Positions 6,570 to 15,438 are shown, counted from the first letter of the stretch. The stretch is DNA of 25,725 nucleotides from UBA6197 sp047638075 (GCF_047638075.1 NZ_JBLJBV010000077.1:1-25725), one strand, 5' to 3'. The notes: generated by a model not told the origin, from the sequence alone. Translations and numbers: made by a program.

Positions 6570-6845
6570 TCAGCCGCCCAAACGGGCGGCACGCCCGCCC
6601 CGGCGCCCCCCTGCACGCTGCGCTTGGGTCAACCCGTCCGTCAGAACGGCGGTCATCGGGTGACTCGCCTCTGCCACCGCCCCATAATGGGCCAACACTG
6701 CGCGCATTGCCTCTTGCGGTGATACCCCGGGCGCGAGACTGAGCGCCCAATCCAGAAAGATCGAGCGGCATTCTTCCGGCCCGATCCCCTCAATCCGATA
6801 ACTTTCACGGATCAACCCCTTCGGGTCTGCCTGCGTCATTTCCAT
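6570..6845 (-). CDS. Conserved hypothetical protein downstream of glnE
   Basis: A 91-aa protein from the ATG at 6845, chosen because a GAGG run lies six bases upstream. An in-frame ATG at 6860 would add five residues and overlap the glnE stop. It resembles a small conserved protein often found after glnE in Rhodobacteraceae. The first half is helical and acidic (LIRESYRIEGIGPEECRSI, FLDWALSLAPG), then HPMTAVLTDGL, then a basic Arg/Gly-rich tail. The end of the gene overlaps a GCCGCCC/GGGCGGC hairpin (6573-6590). Function is unknown; it is probably co-transcribed with glnE. Confidence 0.75.
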   Translation of the reverse strand: MEMTQADPKGLIRESYRIEGIGPEECRSIFLDWALSLAPGVSPQEAMRAVLAHYGAVAEASHPMTAVLTDGLTQAQRAGGRRGGRAARLGG

Positions 6846-6859
6846 GATTTTCCTCGCCA

Positions 6860-9655
6860 TTATCCACCCGCACCATAATCAGCGGCGCCAAGCGCCTGCT
6901 CAAGTATTGCTTGCACCTCGCAGGTGGTGCGCGCAAGGCGTGCGGCAAGGGCGTCCAAGTCTGATTCAGCCACTTCGCGCAATAAAAATGCCCGCCCACC
7001 TTCGCCTATCCTATGCATGTCCAAGGGTTTTTCCGTCAGTAGCCGCCCGCCGGCCTGAAGGCGCCACAAGAAACGATAGGCCGATGCCAAGGCGCCTTCC
7101 TGATCCTTCGTCAGAAAACCCGCGCGCAGACCCAGCCGCAGCTGCGCCTCGACCCGACGCGCCGGATCGCTGGCGCGCAGTGCGAAGGATTGCGCCAGAA
7201 GTTCGATGTCTTGCAGACGCCCGGCGCCGATCTTGGCCTCCCACTCGCCATCTGGCGCCTTGGCGGCAAAAATCCGCGCCCGCATCTCGGCCAGATCGGG
7301 CATGACATTTGCCGCACGGCCCTTTGCACGCAGCACCGCCAGGCGCACCTCCTCGACTTCGGCGCAAAGTGCGGGGTCGCCGGCGATCGGGCGGGCGCGG
7401 GTCAGCGCCAGATGCTCCCACGTCCAGGCCTCGTCCATCTGATAGGCGCGAAACCCTGCAAGCGCGGTTGCCACCGGCCCCTGCCGACCTGACGGGCGCA
7501 GCCGCATGTCCACCTCGTATAGCCGGCCTTCGGGAAGCTGCGCCGAAAGAGCGGTAACCAGCGCCTGCGTCAGCCGCGCATAATATGGCCGCGTCGCCAG
7601 GGGGCGCGGGCCATCTGACATATCGACCCCGGCCGGGTCATAGATCACGATCAGGTCAAGGTCCGATGCGGCATTCAACCGTTCGGCCCCAAGGCTGCCC
7701 ATGCCCAGAACCACCGCCCCCCGCCCCGGGCAAGACCCATGTTTGCGCGCAAATTCCGCTTGCACCTCGGGCCAGATCGCCGCCACCGTGGCACCGGCCA
7801 GATCGGCGTATTGGCGCGCAGCCTCGGCGGCATCGACCAGGCCGCGCAGATGATGCACGCCGATACGAAAGTGCCATTCTTTTTGCCAATGCCGGGCGGT
7901 CGACAGTTTCTTTTCATAATCCTGCGCGGTGGCCAGCGCCGCCGCCAGCGCCTTGGTCAGACCGGCTGCGCCGGGCCAGGGCGCAAAGAAACCGCCCCCC
8001 AGAACCGCATCCAACACGCCCGCATTGCGTGAGAGATATGTGGCCAGCCCCGGCGCGGTGGCACAAATATCGACAATCAGGTCGATCAACTGCGGGTTCG
8101 CCTCAAACAACGAAAAAAGCTGCACCCCGGCGGGCAATCCGGCCAAAAACCCGTCAAACTGGCGCAGGGCCTCATCAGGGTTGGCGGCACGCTGCATCCG
8201 GCGCAGAATATCGGGCTGGACGCGGCGAAAGATACCCCGGGCCCGCACGGAGCGCAGCGCAGAATATCCAAGCCAGCCGCCAACGATGGCCCGCGCTGCG
8301 GGTGAAAGATCGGGGATGTCATCAGCTTCGGAAGGGGCAAAAAACCCACCGGTCAGTTCTTCGACGCGCTCCAGCCGCGCCAAAAGCGCATCGCCCCATG
8401 TCTTGGTATCGGACGCGCCCATCATCCGGGCAATCCCGTCCAGCGCCTCGGGGGCGGTCGGCAGCAAATGGGTTTGCTGATCACCGACCATCTGGACGCG
8501 GTGCTCAACCTCGCGAAGGGCGCGGTAATGGCGGGTCAGATCATTGGCCACATCCGGCGGCACCCAGCCTTTGGCGGCCAGCGCGGCCAGCCCGCCGACG
8601 GTGCTGCTATCGCGAAGTGAGGGGTCGCGCCCGCCTGCGATCAACTGCCGGGTCTGGGTGAAAAACTCGATCTCGCGGATACCGCCCTGCCCCAGCTTCA
8701 GGTTATGGCCCGGCAGGCTGATCGGGCCATGCAGACCCTTGTGATCGCGGATCCTGAGCCGCATGTCATGCGCATCCTGAATTGCGGCAAAGTCCAGATG
8801 GCGGCGCCAGACAAACGGGGTCAGCGCGTCCAGAAACCGCTGACCCGCAGCGATGTCACCGGCACAGGCGCGCGCCTTGATATAGGCGGCGCGTTCCCAG
8901 GTGCGGCCCTCGGCCTCGTAATATGCCTCGGCGGCGGCCATGGATATGCACACCGGGGTGACGCTGGCATCGGGGCGCAGCCGCAGATCGGTCCGGAAAA
9001 CATAGCCTTCGGCGGTCAGGTCCGACAGCATCGCGGTCATTTTGCGGGCGACGCGGATAAAGGCGGCGCGGGCCTCCATCTGTTCATCCGGGGCATAGCG
9101 GGATTCGTCGAAAAGACAGATCAGGTCGATATCGGACGAGTAGTTCAGCTCATACGCGCCGCCCTTGCCCATGGCGATAGCGACCATACCCGCGGCGGCC
9201 GCAGCATCATCAGGCGTAGCACCGGGCAGTTTGCCCCGGCGGATTTCTTCGGCCACCAGCCGCTTCAGCGCCAGATCCACCGCCCTATCGGCAAGCCGCG
9301 TCAGCGCGCCGGTTACCTGCGCCAGCGGCCAGACGCCACCCAGATCGGCCAAGCCGACCAACAACGCCACCCGTCGCTTGGCCTGCCGCAGCCCTGCCCC
9401 CAGAACGTCAACGGCAAGCTCATCCAGCCCTGCCAAAGCGGTTTCCAACCCAGCTTCGGGGCTGCCGGTCAGCACGCCTTCTATCCACTCGGCCTCGCGG
9501 GCCATCAATGCCGCAAGATAGGGGCTGCAGCCCGCGGCACCTGCCATCAGCGCGCCAATCTCGGGGGGGAGTGCTGCAAATCGCGTCGCGGCATCGCTGG
9601 CGCGTGCCACCTCATGCGGGATCGGGCAACGGGACAGGCGGGATGCGAATGTCAT
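6860..9655 (-). CDS. glnE: Bifunctional glutamine synthetase adenylyltransferase/deadenylase
   Basis: A 931-aa protein, full length for GlnE. It adds AMP to, and removes AMP from, a tyrosine of glutamine synthetase in response to PII status, tuning nitrogen assimilation. Two nucleotidyltransferase domains are visible. The N-terminal one has GKGGAYELNYSSDIDL at about 163-178 with the metal-binding Asp pair at 175 and 177. The C-terminal one has GSLGAERLNAASDLDL near residue 660. Between them lies the helical linker, with an RLRPDASVTP segment after the first domain and MRLRPSGRQGPVA after the second. The start at 9655 gives a normal GlnE N-terminus. The gene is divergent from the ybaK-like gene across about 126 bp. 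Confidence 0.95.
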   Translation of the reverse strand: MTFASRLSRCPIPHEVARASDAATRFAALPPEIGALMAGAAGCSPYLAALMAREAEWIEGVLTGSPEAGLETALAGLDELAVDVLGAGLRQAKRRVALLVGLADLGGVWPLAQVTGALTRLADRAVDLALKRLVAEEIRRGKLPGATPDDAAAAAGMVAIAMGKGGAYELNYSSDIDLICLFDESRYAPDEQMEARAAFIRVARKMTAMLSDLTAEGYVFRTDLRLRPDASVTPVCISMAAAEAYYEAEGRTWERAAYIKARACAGDIAAGQRFLDALTPFVWRRHLDFAAIQDAHDMRLRIRDHKGLHGPISLPGHNLKLGQGGIREIEFFTQTRQLIAGGRDPSLRDSSTVGGLAALAAKGWVPPDVANDLTRHYRALREVEHRVQMVGDQQTHLLPTAPEALDGIARMMGASDTKTWGDALLARLERVEELTGGFFAPSEADDIPDLSPAARAIVGGWLGYSALRSVRARGIFRRVQPDILRRMQRAANPDEALRQFDGFLAGLPAGVQLFSLFEANPQLIDLIVDICATAPGLATYLSRNAGVLDAVLGGGFFAPWPGAAGLTKALAAALATAQDYEKKLSTARHWQKEWHFRIGVHHLRGLVDAAEAARQYADLAGATVAAIWPEVQAEFARKHGSCPGRGAVVLGMGSLGAERLNAASDLDLIVIYDPAGVDMSDGPRPLATRPYYARLTQALVTALSAQLPEGRLYEVDMRLRPSGRQGPVATALAGFRAYQMDEAWTWEHLALTRARPIAGDPALCAEVEEVRLAVLRAKGRAANVMPDLAEMRARIFAAKAPDGEWEAKIGAGRLQDIELLAQSFALRASDPARRVEAQLRLGLRAGFLTKDQEGALASAYRFLWRLQAGGRLLTEKPLDMHRIGEGGRAFLLREVAESDLDALAARLARTTCEVQAILEQALGAADYGAGG

Positions 9656-9781
9656 GCACCGACACTACCCGTGCATCCGGCAAGGTCAACGGGACTTTCA
9701 AGCCGCATGCTTATGGGTCTAGACATTCCCCAGCATCACGCCGCATTCAACAGCGGCAATCCTGTCGAAACAAGGGCAACC

Positions 9782-10252
9782 ATGAGCAAAAGCATGAAAC
9801 GGGTCGCAGCGGCGTTGCAAGACGCCGGCGTTATGGTCAAGATTGTCGAGATGGCCGCTGAAACGCGCACCGCCGAACAGGCCGCCATGGCCGCCGGCTG
9901 CACGGTCGATCAAATCGCCAAGTCGATCATCTTTCGCGGCACCGAAAGCGGGCATGTCGTTTTATTCATAACTGCCGGCGGAAACCGCGTCTGCCCGGAA
10001 AAGGCGAGTGCGGTAGCTGCGCAGACCCTTGGCAAGGCCGATGCCGGATTGATCCGCAGCGAAACCGGGTTCGCGATTGGAGGCGTGGCCCCCGTGGGGC
10101 ACCTGACCCCGGTGCGCAGTTTTCTGGATCCGCGGTTGATGGAGTTCACCCAAGTATGGGCCGCCGCAGGGACACCACGTCACATTTTTGCAATCGCCCC
10201 CACCGACCTGCACCGTATTACCGGGGCGGAACTGGCAGACTTTACGATCTAA
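9782..10252 (+). CDS. YbaK/EbsC-family aminoacyl-tRNA deacylase
   Basis: A 156-aa YbaK/EbsC (ProX-like) protein, which hydrolyses mischarged aminoacyl-tRNA in trans. It shows the invariant Lys47 (QIAKSIIF), the core strand segment VVLFITAGGNRV, the substrate loop GGVAPVGH at 100-107 and the C-terminal PRHIFAIAPTDLHRITGA block. The ATG at 9782 has an AAGGGC site upstream and matches the family N-terminus; the long open frame to the left is antisense to glnE and not part of the gene. Exact substrate (Cys-tRNA-Pro, Ala-tRNA-Pro or other) cannot be told from sequence. Confidence 0.88.
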   Translation: MSKSMKRVAAALQDAGVMVKIVEMAAETRTAEQAAMAAGCTVDQIAKSIIFRGTESGHVVLFITAGGNRVCPEKASAVAAQTLGKADAGLIRSETGFAIGGVAPVGHLTPVRSFLDPRLMEFTQVWAAAGTPRHIFAIAPTDLHRITGAELADFTI

Positions 10253-10268
10253 GCCGATCCCTGCCGTG

Positions 10269-10287
10269 ATGTGAAACAAGTTTACAT
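10269..10287 (+). promoter_or_regulatory. Operator-like site 1 upstream of DUF2852 gene
   Basis: ATGTGAAACAAGTTTACAT, an imperfect palindrome (ATGTnAA...TTnACAT) that differs from site 2 only in the centre. It lies 59 bp from site 2. It fits a dimeric repressor or activator; the regulator is not identifiable. Confidence 0.5.
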
Positions 10288-10327
10288 AGCCCCTTGAATC
10301 CGGGTTTCAGCGTACCGATCTTGCTTT

Positions 10328-10346
10328 ATGTGAAACGTATTTACAT
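10328..10346 (+). promoter_or_regulatory. Operator-like site 2 upstream of DUF2852 gene
   Basis: ATGTGAAACGTATTTACAT, with outer TT/AA extending the symmetry to 23 bp. It shares 15 of 19 bases with site 1 and lies 31 bp before the DUF2852 start codon, so it probably overlaps the promoter or 5' leader. Confidence 0.55.
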
Positions 10347-10377
10347 AAACGCAACCAGTATCGAAACGGAGACGCTC

Positions 10378-10866
10378 ATGCCCGCATACGCACATTCTGA
10401 TCCCTCCCGAGATCGGGCCGGACGGCCTGGTTGGTCTTATGACCGCTACCGCCCCGGTTGGCTTGCCCGTGCCGAGGCCTGGCTTGATGCGCGCGGTCGT
10501 GGCGCCTGGATTGTCGCGATGGTGCTGTCATTCATCTTCTTTTGGCCTTTGGGTCTTGCCCTGTTGGCTTATATGATCTGGAGTAAACGCATGTTTGGAC
10601 ATTGCGCCCACCGGGGCCGCCACCATAACTTTCACGCACGTCACACGGGCGGCCAAACCGGAAACGCGGCTTTTGACGCCTACAAGGCCGATACGCTGGC
10701 GCGGCTGGAACATGAACAGACCGAATTCGAGGCCTTCATGCGCCGCTTGCGCGAAAGTCGCGACAAGGCCGAATTCGACCAATATATGGACGAGCGCGCC
10801 CAAGCTGCGGCTGAATCGGGTGGCGAAAGCGCGTCGGACGACAAGGCCGGAACGGACCGTTATTAA
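10378..10866 (+). CDS. DUF2852 membrane protein
   Basis: A 162-aa protein of the alphaproteobacterial DUF2852 family. One hydrophobic segment at about residues 41-62 (WIVAMVLSFIFFWPLGLALL) is followed by a basic, His-rich stretch and a long charged helical C-terminus with the FDAYKADTLARLEHEQ and FEAFMRRLRESRDKAEFDQ segments typical of the family. The start at 10378 is preferred to an upstream ATG at 10294 because it has a GGAGA site five bases away and the upstream option would run through the operator-like repeats. Two such operator-like sites and a strong downstream terminator make this a single-gene, specifically regulated unit. Function is unknown. Confidence 0.85.
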   Translation: MPAYAHSDPSRDRAGRPGWSYDRYRPGWLARAEAWLDARGRGAWIVAMVLSFIFFWPLGLALLAYMIWSKRMFGHCAHRGRHHNFHARHTGGQTGNAAFDAYKADTLARLEHEQTEFEAFMRRLRESRDKAEFDQYMDERAQAAAESGGESASDDKAGTDRY

Positions 10867-10903
10867 AAGCCCGCCAATCTTGTCTGGCTGCAAATATTGA
10901 ACA

Positions 10904-10926
10904 CCCCGCCCAAAAGGCGGGGCTTT
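10904..10926 (+). terminator. Rho-independent terminator after DUF2852 gene
   Basis: A 7-bp perfect stem CCCCGCC (10904-10910) / GGCGGGG (10916-10922) with a 5-nt loop CAAAA and a short CTTT tail. Confidence 0.75.
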
Positions 10927-11000
10927 ACATCAGGATTAGACTTGGCGGAACGCTTCGAAGTTGCTAGCCTTTGCAAAACCTTGTCAACATCGGCCCAATT

Positions 11001-11834
11001 ATGCGCCACTCACTTCCGCTCGTTCCGCAGTTCTATGTAACCGCGCCGCAACCCTGCCCATATCTGGACGGGCGGTCTGAACGCAAATTATTCACGGCGC
11101 TGCAAGGTGAAAACGCGGACAAACTGAACAACACACTATCGAGACAAGGATTTCGGCGGTCGCAAAATGTACTTTACCGCCCTTCTTGCGCTGATTGCGC
11201 GGCCTGTCTTTCAGCCCGCATCCGGGTTGCGGACTTCGCCCCGAACCGCGCCCAGCGTCGCACACTGAGGCGCAACACCGACCTGAAGCGCATCGCGACC
11301 AGCCCTTGGGCGACCGAAGAGCAATTTACCCTGTTTCGACGGTATCTTGACAGTCGTCACGCCGATGGCGGCATGGCCGATATGGATATTTTTGAATTCG
11401 CGGCAATGATCGAAGAAACGCCGGTCAAGTCCCGCGTCGTGGAATACCGCAGCATCAACGCCCAGACAGAGACATCGCGACCGCTGGCCGCCGTCTGCCT
11501 GACCGACGTCCTGGATGACGGGTTGTCAATGGTCTACTCATTCTATGACCCCGACCGCGTAGATGACAGCTTGGGCACATATCTGATCCTGGACCATGTG
11601 GATATCGCGCGAAACGCCGGGTTACCTTATGTCTATCTGGGGTATTGGGTTCCGGGCAGCCGCAAGATGGGCTACAAGGCTAAATTCGGCGCGCTTGAGA
11701 TTTTCAAGAATGGCGAATGGCAGCCAATCGGCAACCCCGAGGACCACAGTAACGAAACCCATCCCCTATCTGTCGACCCGATAGCAGAGCAAGTCGCACG
11801 CATCGCCCTGCCCGACACCAGCCGCAGCGGCTAA
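11001..11834 (+). CDS. bpt: Aspartate/glutamate leucyltransferase (Bpt)
   Basis: A 277-aa member of the Bpt/ATE1 family. It transfers leucine from Leu-tRNA to proteins with N-terminal Asp or Glu, feeding them to the ClpS/ClpAP N-end-rule pathway. Family blocks seen are LPLVPQFYVTAPQPCPYLDGR at the N-terminus, QGFRRSQNVLYRPSCADCAAC with the cysteine cluster, VYSFYDPD, and YLGYWVPGSRKMGYKAKF near the C-terminus. The ATG at 11001 gives the normal Rhodobacteraceae N-terminus (MRHSLPL); an upstream TTG at 10971 is unlikely. The gene stands alone, downstream of the terminator at 10904. Confidence 0.92.
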   Translation: MRHSLPLVPQFYVTAPQPCPYLDGRSERKLFTALQGENADKLNNTLSRQGFRRSQNVLYRPSCADCAACLSARIRVADFAPNRAQRRTLRRNTDLKRIATSPWATEEQFTLFRRYLDSRHADGGMADMDIFEFAAMIEETPVKSRVVEYRSINAQTETSRPLAAVCLTDVLDDGLSMVYSFYDPDRVDDSLGTYLILDHVDIARNAGLPYVYLGYWVPGSRKMGYKAKFGALEIFKNGEWQPIGNPEDHSNETHPLSVDPIAEQVARIALPDTSRSG

Positions 11835-12012
11835 CCCCACCCGGCCGTCAATGCCCCCGGCAATCAACGGGTTGACAGGAATACCCCACAATTAATTCAG
11901 GCAGCAGGCGCACTTTTGTGGACAGCCCTGATACCATATGCAAGGTTCCCAACAGTTGAGGGTGGCGACAGCTTACCCCTGTGAACAAATTCGCTATTCG
12001 GAAGGAAGCGCT

Positions 12013-13119
12013 ATGGATCGTCGTTCATTTTTGACCAAGGCCGCCATTGGTGGCGCGGGCGCTGCCGCCGCCAGCACCCTGGCCGCCCCCGCCCTGGCAC
12101 AAGCTACGCCCAAAATAACATGGCGTCTTACCTCATCCTTCCCAAAATCTCTGGACACGATCTTTAGCGGCGCCGGTGTTTTGTCAAAGATGCTGAGCGA
12201 AGCAACAGATGGCAACTTTCAAATCCAGGTCTTCGCGGCTGGTGAATTGGTTCCGGGGTTGCAGGCTGCGGACGCTGCCGCCGCAGGCACCGTCGAAGTC
12301 AGCCATACGGTCGGCTACTACTACTGGGGCAAGGATCCTGCCTGGGCCGTGGCTGCGGCGGTTCCGTTTTCGCTGTCTGCACGCGGCATCAATGCGTGGC
12401 ACTACCACGGCGGCGGGATTGATCTTTATAATGAATTCCTGGCCAAACAGGGGCTTTTCGGTTTGCCAGGCGGTAATACCGGCGTGCAGATGGGCGGATG
12501 GTTCCGCAAGGAAATCAACACGATTGAGGATCTTAAAGGCCTGAAAATGCGCGTTGGCGGCTTTGCGGGCAAAGTCCTCGAAAGACTGGGCGTGGTGCCT
12601 CAGCAGATCGCTGGCGGTGATATCTACACCTCGCTGGAAAAGGGCTCGATTGACGGGTCGGAGTGGGTTGGCCCCTATGACGATGAAAAGCTGGGCTTTT
12701 ACAAGGTCGCGCCCTACTACTACTATCCCGGTTGGTGGGAAGGCGGGCCGTCGGTCCACTTCATGTTCAACAAGCAAGCCTATGAGTCGCTGCCACCGGC
12801 TTATCAGTCACTGGTGCGAACCGCCTGCCAGGCCGTCGATGCCGACATGCTGCAGAAATATGACTACAAGAACCCCAAAGCGATCAAATCGCTGGTAGCC
12901 AAGGGCGCCTTGCTACGCCCCTTCAGCCCAGAGATCCTTGAAGCGTGCTTCAACACCGCCAATGAGGTCTACGCCGAGATGGAGGCAAGCAACCCCGAGT
13001 TTGCAACACTGTGGCAATCAATCAAGGCTTTCCGCAACGACAACTATCTATGGGCTCAGATCGCGGAATATAATTACGACACGTTCATGATGATCCAGCA
13101 ACGCAACGGCAAGCTGTGA
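12013..13119 (+). CDS. takP: TRAP transporter 2-oxoacid-binding receptor (TakP type)
   Basis: A 368-aa periplasmic DctP-family receptor. A twin-arginine signal (DRRSFLTKAAIGG, cleavage expected after ALA-QA at about 28) precedes the mature part. The body closely matches TakP of Rhodobacter sphaeroides, whose structure binds 2-oxoacids such as pyruvate with a cation: WRLTSSFPKSLDTIF, FAAGELVPGLQAADA, HTVGYYYWGKDPAWA, GGNTGVQMGGWFRKEI, LKMRVGGFAGKVLERLG, GSEWVGPYDDEKLGF and AEYNYDTFMM blocks are all present. The start at 12013 is chosen for its GGAAG site and position at the signal peptide. A TTGACA at 11872 may belong to its promoter. The permease genes converge on it from the other strand rather than follow it. 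Ligand is inferred from family. Confidence 0.92.
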   Translation: MDRRSFLTKAAIGGAGAAAASTLAAPALAQATPKITWRLTSSFPKSLDTIFSGAGVLSKMLSEATDGNFQIQVFAAGELVPGLQAADAAAAGTVEVSHTVGYYYWGKDPAWAVAAAVPFSLSARGINAWHYHGGGIDLYNEFLAKQGLFGLPGGNTGVQMGGWFRKEINTIEDLKGLKMRVGGFAGKVLERLGVVPQQIAGGDIYTSLEKGSIDGSEWVGPYDDEKLGFYKVAPYYYYPGWWEGGPSVHFMFNKQAYESLPPAYQSLVRTACQAVDADMLQKYDYKNPKAIKSLVAKGALLRPFSPEILEACFNTANEVYAEMEASNPEFATLWQSIKAFRNDNYLWAQIAEYNYDTFMMIQQRNGKL

Positions 13120-13135
13120 TCTGACATCAATGGCA

Positions 13136-13164
13136 AAGGCCCCGTGCAAACACGGGGCCTTTTT
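13136..13164. terminator. Shared terminator between takP and the convergent TRAP permease genes
   Basis: An 11-bp perfect stem AAGGCCCCGTG (13136-13146) / CACGGGGCCTT (13151-13161) with loop CAAA and a T run to 13164. On the minus strand the stem is followed by only about two Ts, so it is strongest for takP but may act both ways, as expected between convergent genes. Confidence 0.88.
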
Positions 13165-13180
13165 GCATTAGGCGCGCGTC

Positions 13181-14872
13181 TCAGTTTGCAGCGGGCGGCG
13201 TTCCAAAATTCGGGCCACCCCCACTCAAACCACCCACCGGCGCCCCCAGGCCACCAAGGCCCGGCATGGCGGGTAAGGTCATCTCTATAGCTGATGGGTC
13301 AATTCCAGGGCCCTTGTAATGCATCACGATGCCCGGAAAATTGATGACAATCGCAATCATCGCCACCTGAATCACCACGAATGGTACCGCCCCCCAATAA
13401 ATTTCAGAGGTCTTTACCGGCGCCATCTTCTGGCCGGTCACCTTGTCCAGATAAGGAACCTTGGCGGCGACCGACCGCAGATAGAACAGCGCAAATCCAA
13501 ACGGCGGATGCATGAATGAGGTCTGCATATTCACCCCAAGGATGATACCAAACCAGATCAGGTCAATTCCCAGCTTTTCGGCAGCGGGGGCCAACAGGGG
13601 CACAATGATGAAAGCCAGCTCAAAAAAGTCCAGAAAGAACGCCAACAGGAAAACCATGATCGACACCACGATCAGGAAGCCGGTTTGCCCCCCCGGCAAA
13701 GAGGTCAGCAGGTGTTCTACCCACAGGTGCCCGTTGACGCCGTAGAAGGTCAGCGAAAATACCCGCGCACCAAGCAAGATGAACATCACGAAAGCTGACA
13801 GCCGCGTCGTTGTGGCCAACGCCTGTTTGACCACATCACGGCTTAGCCGTCCCTTGATACCGGCCAGCACCAGCGCGCCCATGGCGCCCATCGCCCCGCC
13901 CTCAGTCGGGGTGGCGACGCCCAGAAAAATCGTGCCCAACACCAGAAAGATCAACGCCAATGGCGGGATCAGAACAATCACCACCTGCTGCGCCAGCCGC
14001 GACATCGCATTGGTCTTTAGCGTCCTGTCCAAAAGCGCCAACAGATAAATCACAATCACCGCCAGCGCCGCAGCAAGGATGCCCGCGTTTGCGCCATGAC
14101 CCGGTTGCAGCCATTGCTGTGCAAAATGAAACACTGCCCCCGCCAGGGCCAACGCCACGATCAGCGATATGACCCCCGCACCCAGCGTACGCGCCTCTTT
14201 GGGCAATGCCGGCATCGACCTTGGATAAAAGATCGACATCACAAGCACATATCCCATGTAAAGCCCGGTCAGTACCAAACCCGGCAGCAGCGCGCCCTTG
14301 TACATATCGCCCACAGACCGGCCCAACTGGTCGGCCAGAACGATCAGCACGAGGCTGGGCGGAATGATCTGCGCCAACGTCCCCGAGGCCGCAATCACCC
14401 CGGTGGCGACCCTGCGGTCATAGCCATAGCGCAACATGATCGGAAGCGAGATCAACCCCATGGCTATCACACTGGCCGCAACGACGCCGGTGGTCGCCGC
14501 CAGCAGCGCGCCAACGATGATCACCGCATAGGCCAGACCGCCGCGCACGGGGCCAAACAACTGACCGATCGTGTCCAGCAGATCCTCGGCCATGCCGGAT
14601 CGCTCCAGCACGATCCCCATGAAGGTAAAGAAGGGGATGGCCAATAATGTCTCATTCGACAAGACCCCCCAGAACCGTTCTGGCAACGCATTCAGCAGCG
14701 GCCAGCTAAGGTTGATCGACCCGCCCGACAGGGGCGCCAATTCAGCCCCGACGACAAAGAACAACAACCCGTTGGCAGCCAACGCAAACGCGACCGGATA
14801 ACCGATCAACAAAAAGAACACCAAAGAAGCAAACATGATCGGCGCCATGTTCTGCGCGATAAGTTCCATCAT
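13181..14872 (-). CDS. dctM: TRAP transporter large permease (DctM/TakM type)
   Basis: A 563-aa, very hydrophobic protein with about a dozen or more membrane segments, the ion-coupled transport channel of the TRAP system. DctM blocks are visible: YPVAFALAANGLLFF, ALPERFWGVLSNETLLAIPFFTFMG, MAEDLLDTIGQLFGPVRGGLA, LAATTGVVAASVIAMGLISLP, ASGTLAQIIPPSLVLIVLAD and a C-terminal LGVNMQTSFMHPPFGFALFYLRS. It is longer than classical DctM (about 430 aa), with extra membrane segments in the middle and a Gly/Pro-rich low-complexity C-terminus. The start at 14872 is chosen because it overlaps the small-subunit stop (ATGA) and has a GAGGG site; the open frame upstream lies inside the small-subunit gene. 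Confidence 0.9.
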   Translation of the reverse strand: MMELIAQNMAPIMFASLVFFLLIGYPVAFALAANGLLFFVVGAELAPLSGGSINLSWPLLNALPERFWGVLSNETLLAIPFFTFMGIVLERSGMAEDLLDTIGQLFGPVRGGLAYAVIIVGALLAATTGVVAASVIAMGLISLPIMLRYGYDRRVATGVIAASGTLAQIIPPSLVLIVLADQLGRSVGDMYKGALLPGLVLTGLYMGYVLVMSIFYPRSMPALPKEARTLGAGVISLIVALALAGAVFHFAQQWLQPGHGANAGILAAALAVIVIYLLALLDRTLKTNAMSRLAQQVVIVLIPPLALIFLVLGTIFLGVATPTEGGAMGAMGALVLAGIKGRLSRDVVKQALATTTRLSAFVMFILLGARVFSLTFYGVNGHLWVEHLLTSLPGGQTGFLIVVSIMVFLLAFFLDFFELAFIIVPLLAPAAEKLGIDLIWFGIILGVNMQTSFMHPPFGFALFYLRSVAAKVPYLDKVTGQKMAPVKTSEIYWGAVPFVVIQVAMIAIVINFPGIVMHYKGPGIDPSAIEMTLPAMPGLGGLGAPVGGLSGGGPNFGTPPAAN

Positions 14873-15438
14873 TTCGAACCCTCGCGCGGTAATGTTCCGG
14901 TCTCTTGCGCAGCTGTGTCCTGTGGCGGATCGGGTATCAATCCGTTCATTACCGCGATCTTCTTGATAATCTCTGACACGCCTTGAAACCAAAGCAATCC
15001 GAACCCGGCCAGCAGCAGCGTCTTGGCCGGCCAGATGATCAATCCGCCAGAATTGTTCGAATACTCCCCACTGCGGATCGACATGCCGACCCAAGGCAGG
15101 AACAGCCAGATCATCAGGGTCACAAAGGGCATCAAAAACAGCAGATGCCCCAACAGATCAACCCAGTGCTGCGCGCGCCGCGACAAGGCGTTATAGACAA
15201 TATCTATGCGGATATGTTCGTTTTGCTTAAGCGTATAAGCCGCCGCCAACAGGAAAGCTGCCCCGTAAAGGTACCATTGCAGTTCAAGCCATGCGTTTGA
15301 CGAAATGTTCATCGTCTTTCGGATAATCGCGTTGACCGCACTGACCAGGATCGCAATCAAGATCAACCACGACACGGATTTTCCGACCATCTCGTTGATC
15401 CGGTCAATACCACGCGAAAGGGCCAGCAGGCCGCCCAT
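14869..15438 (-). CDS. dctQ: TRAP transporter small permease (DctQ/TakQ type)
   Basis: A 189-aa protein with four predicted membrane helices: SWLILIAILVSAVNAII, WYLYGAAFLLAAAYTL, LLFLMPFVTLMIWLFLPWV and TLLLAGFGLLWFQGVSEII. The family signatures NAWLELQWYLYGAAFLL and the NEHIRIDI loop are clear. An AGGAGAAG site precedes the ATG. It is translationally coupled to the large permease through a four-base overlap, and the pair converges on takP, so the three proteins very likely form one 2-oxoacid TRAP transporter whose receptor and membrane parts are transcribed separately. Confidence 0.92.
   Translation of the reverse strand: MGGLLALSRGIDRINEMVGKSVSWLILIAILVSAVNAIIRKTMNISSNAWLELQWYLYGAAFLLAAAYTLKQNEHIRIDIVYNALSRRAQHWVDLLGHLLFLMPFVTLMIWLFLPWVGMSIRSGEYSNNSGGLIIWPAKTLLLAGFGLLWFQGVSEIIKKIAVMNGLIPDPPQDTAAQETGTLPREGSK

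Noticed and set aside
6278..6771. Minus-strand ORFs right of attR
   Set aside because: They are low-complexity, overlap each other and the supported 91-aa gene, and contain no recognisable motif.
8705..9781. Long plus-strand open frame leading into the ybaK-like gene
   Set aside because: It is antisense to glnE; the real gene starts at 9782 by family N-terminus and ribosome-binding site.
10294..10377. Upstream ATG extension of the DUF2852 gene
   Set aside because: It would read through the operator-like repeat and has no ribosome-binding site; the ATG at 10378 has GGAG and the family start.
13181..15094. Longer version of the TRAP large permease
   Set aside because: The first 74 codons lie within the small permease gene; the ATG at 14872 is coupled by ATGA to that gene's stop.
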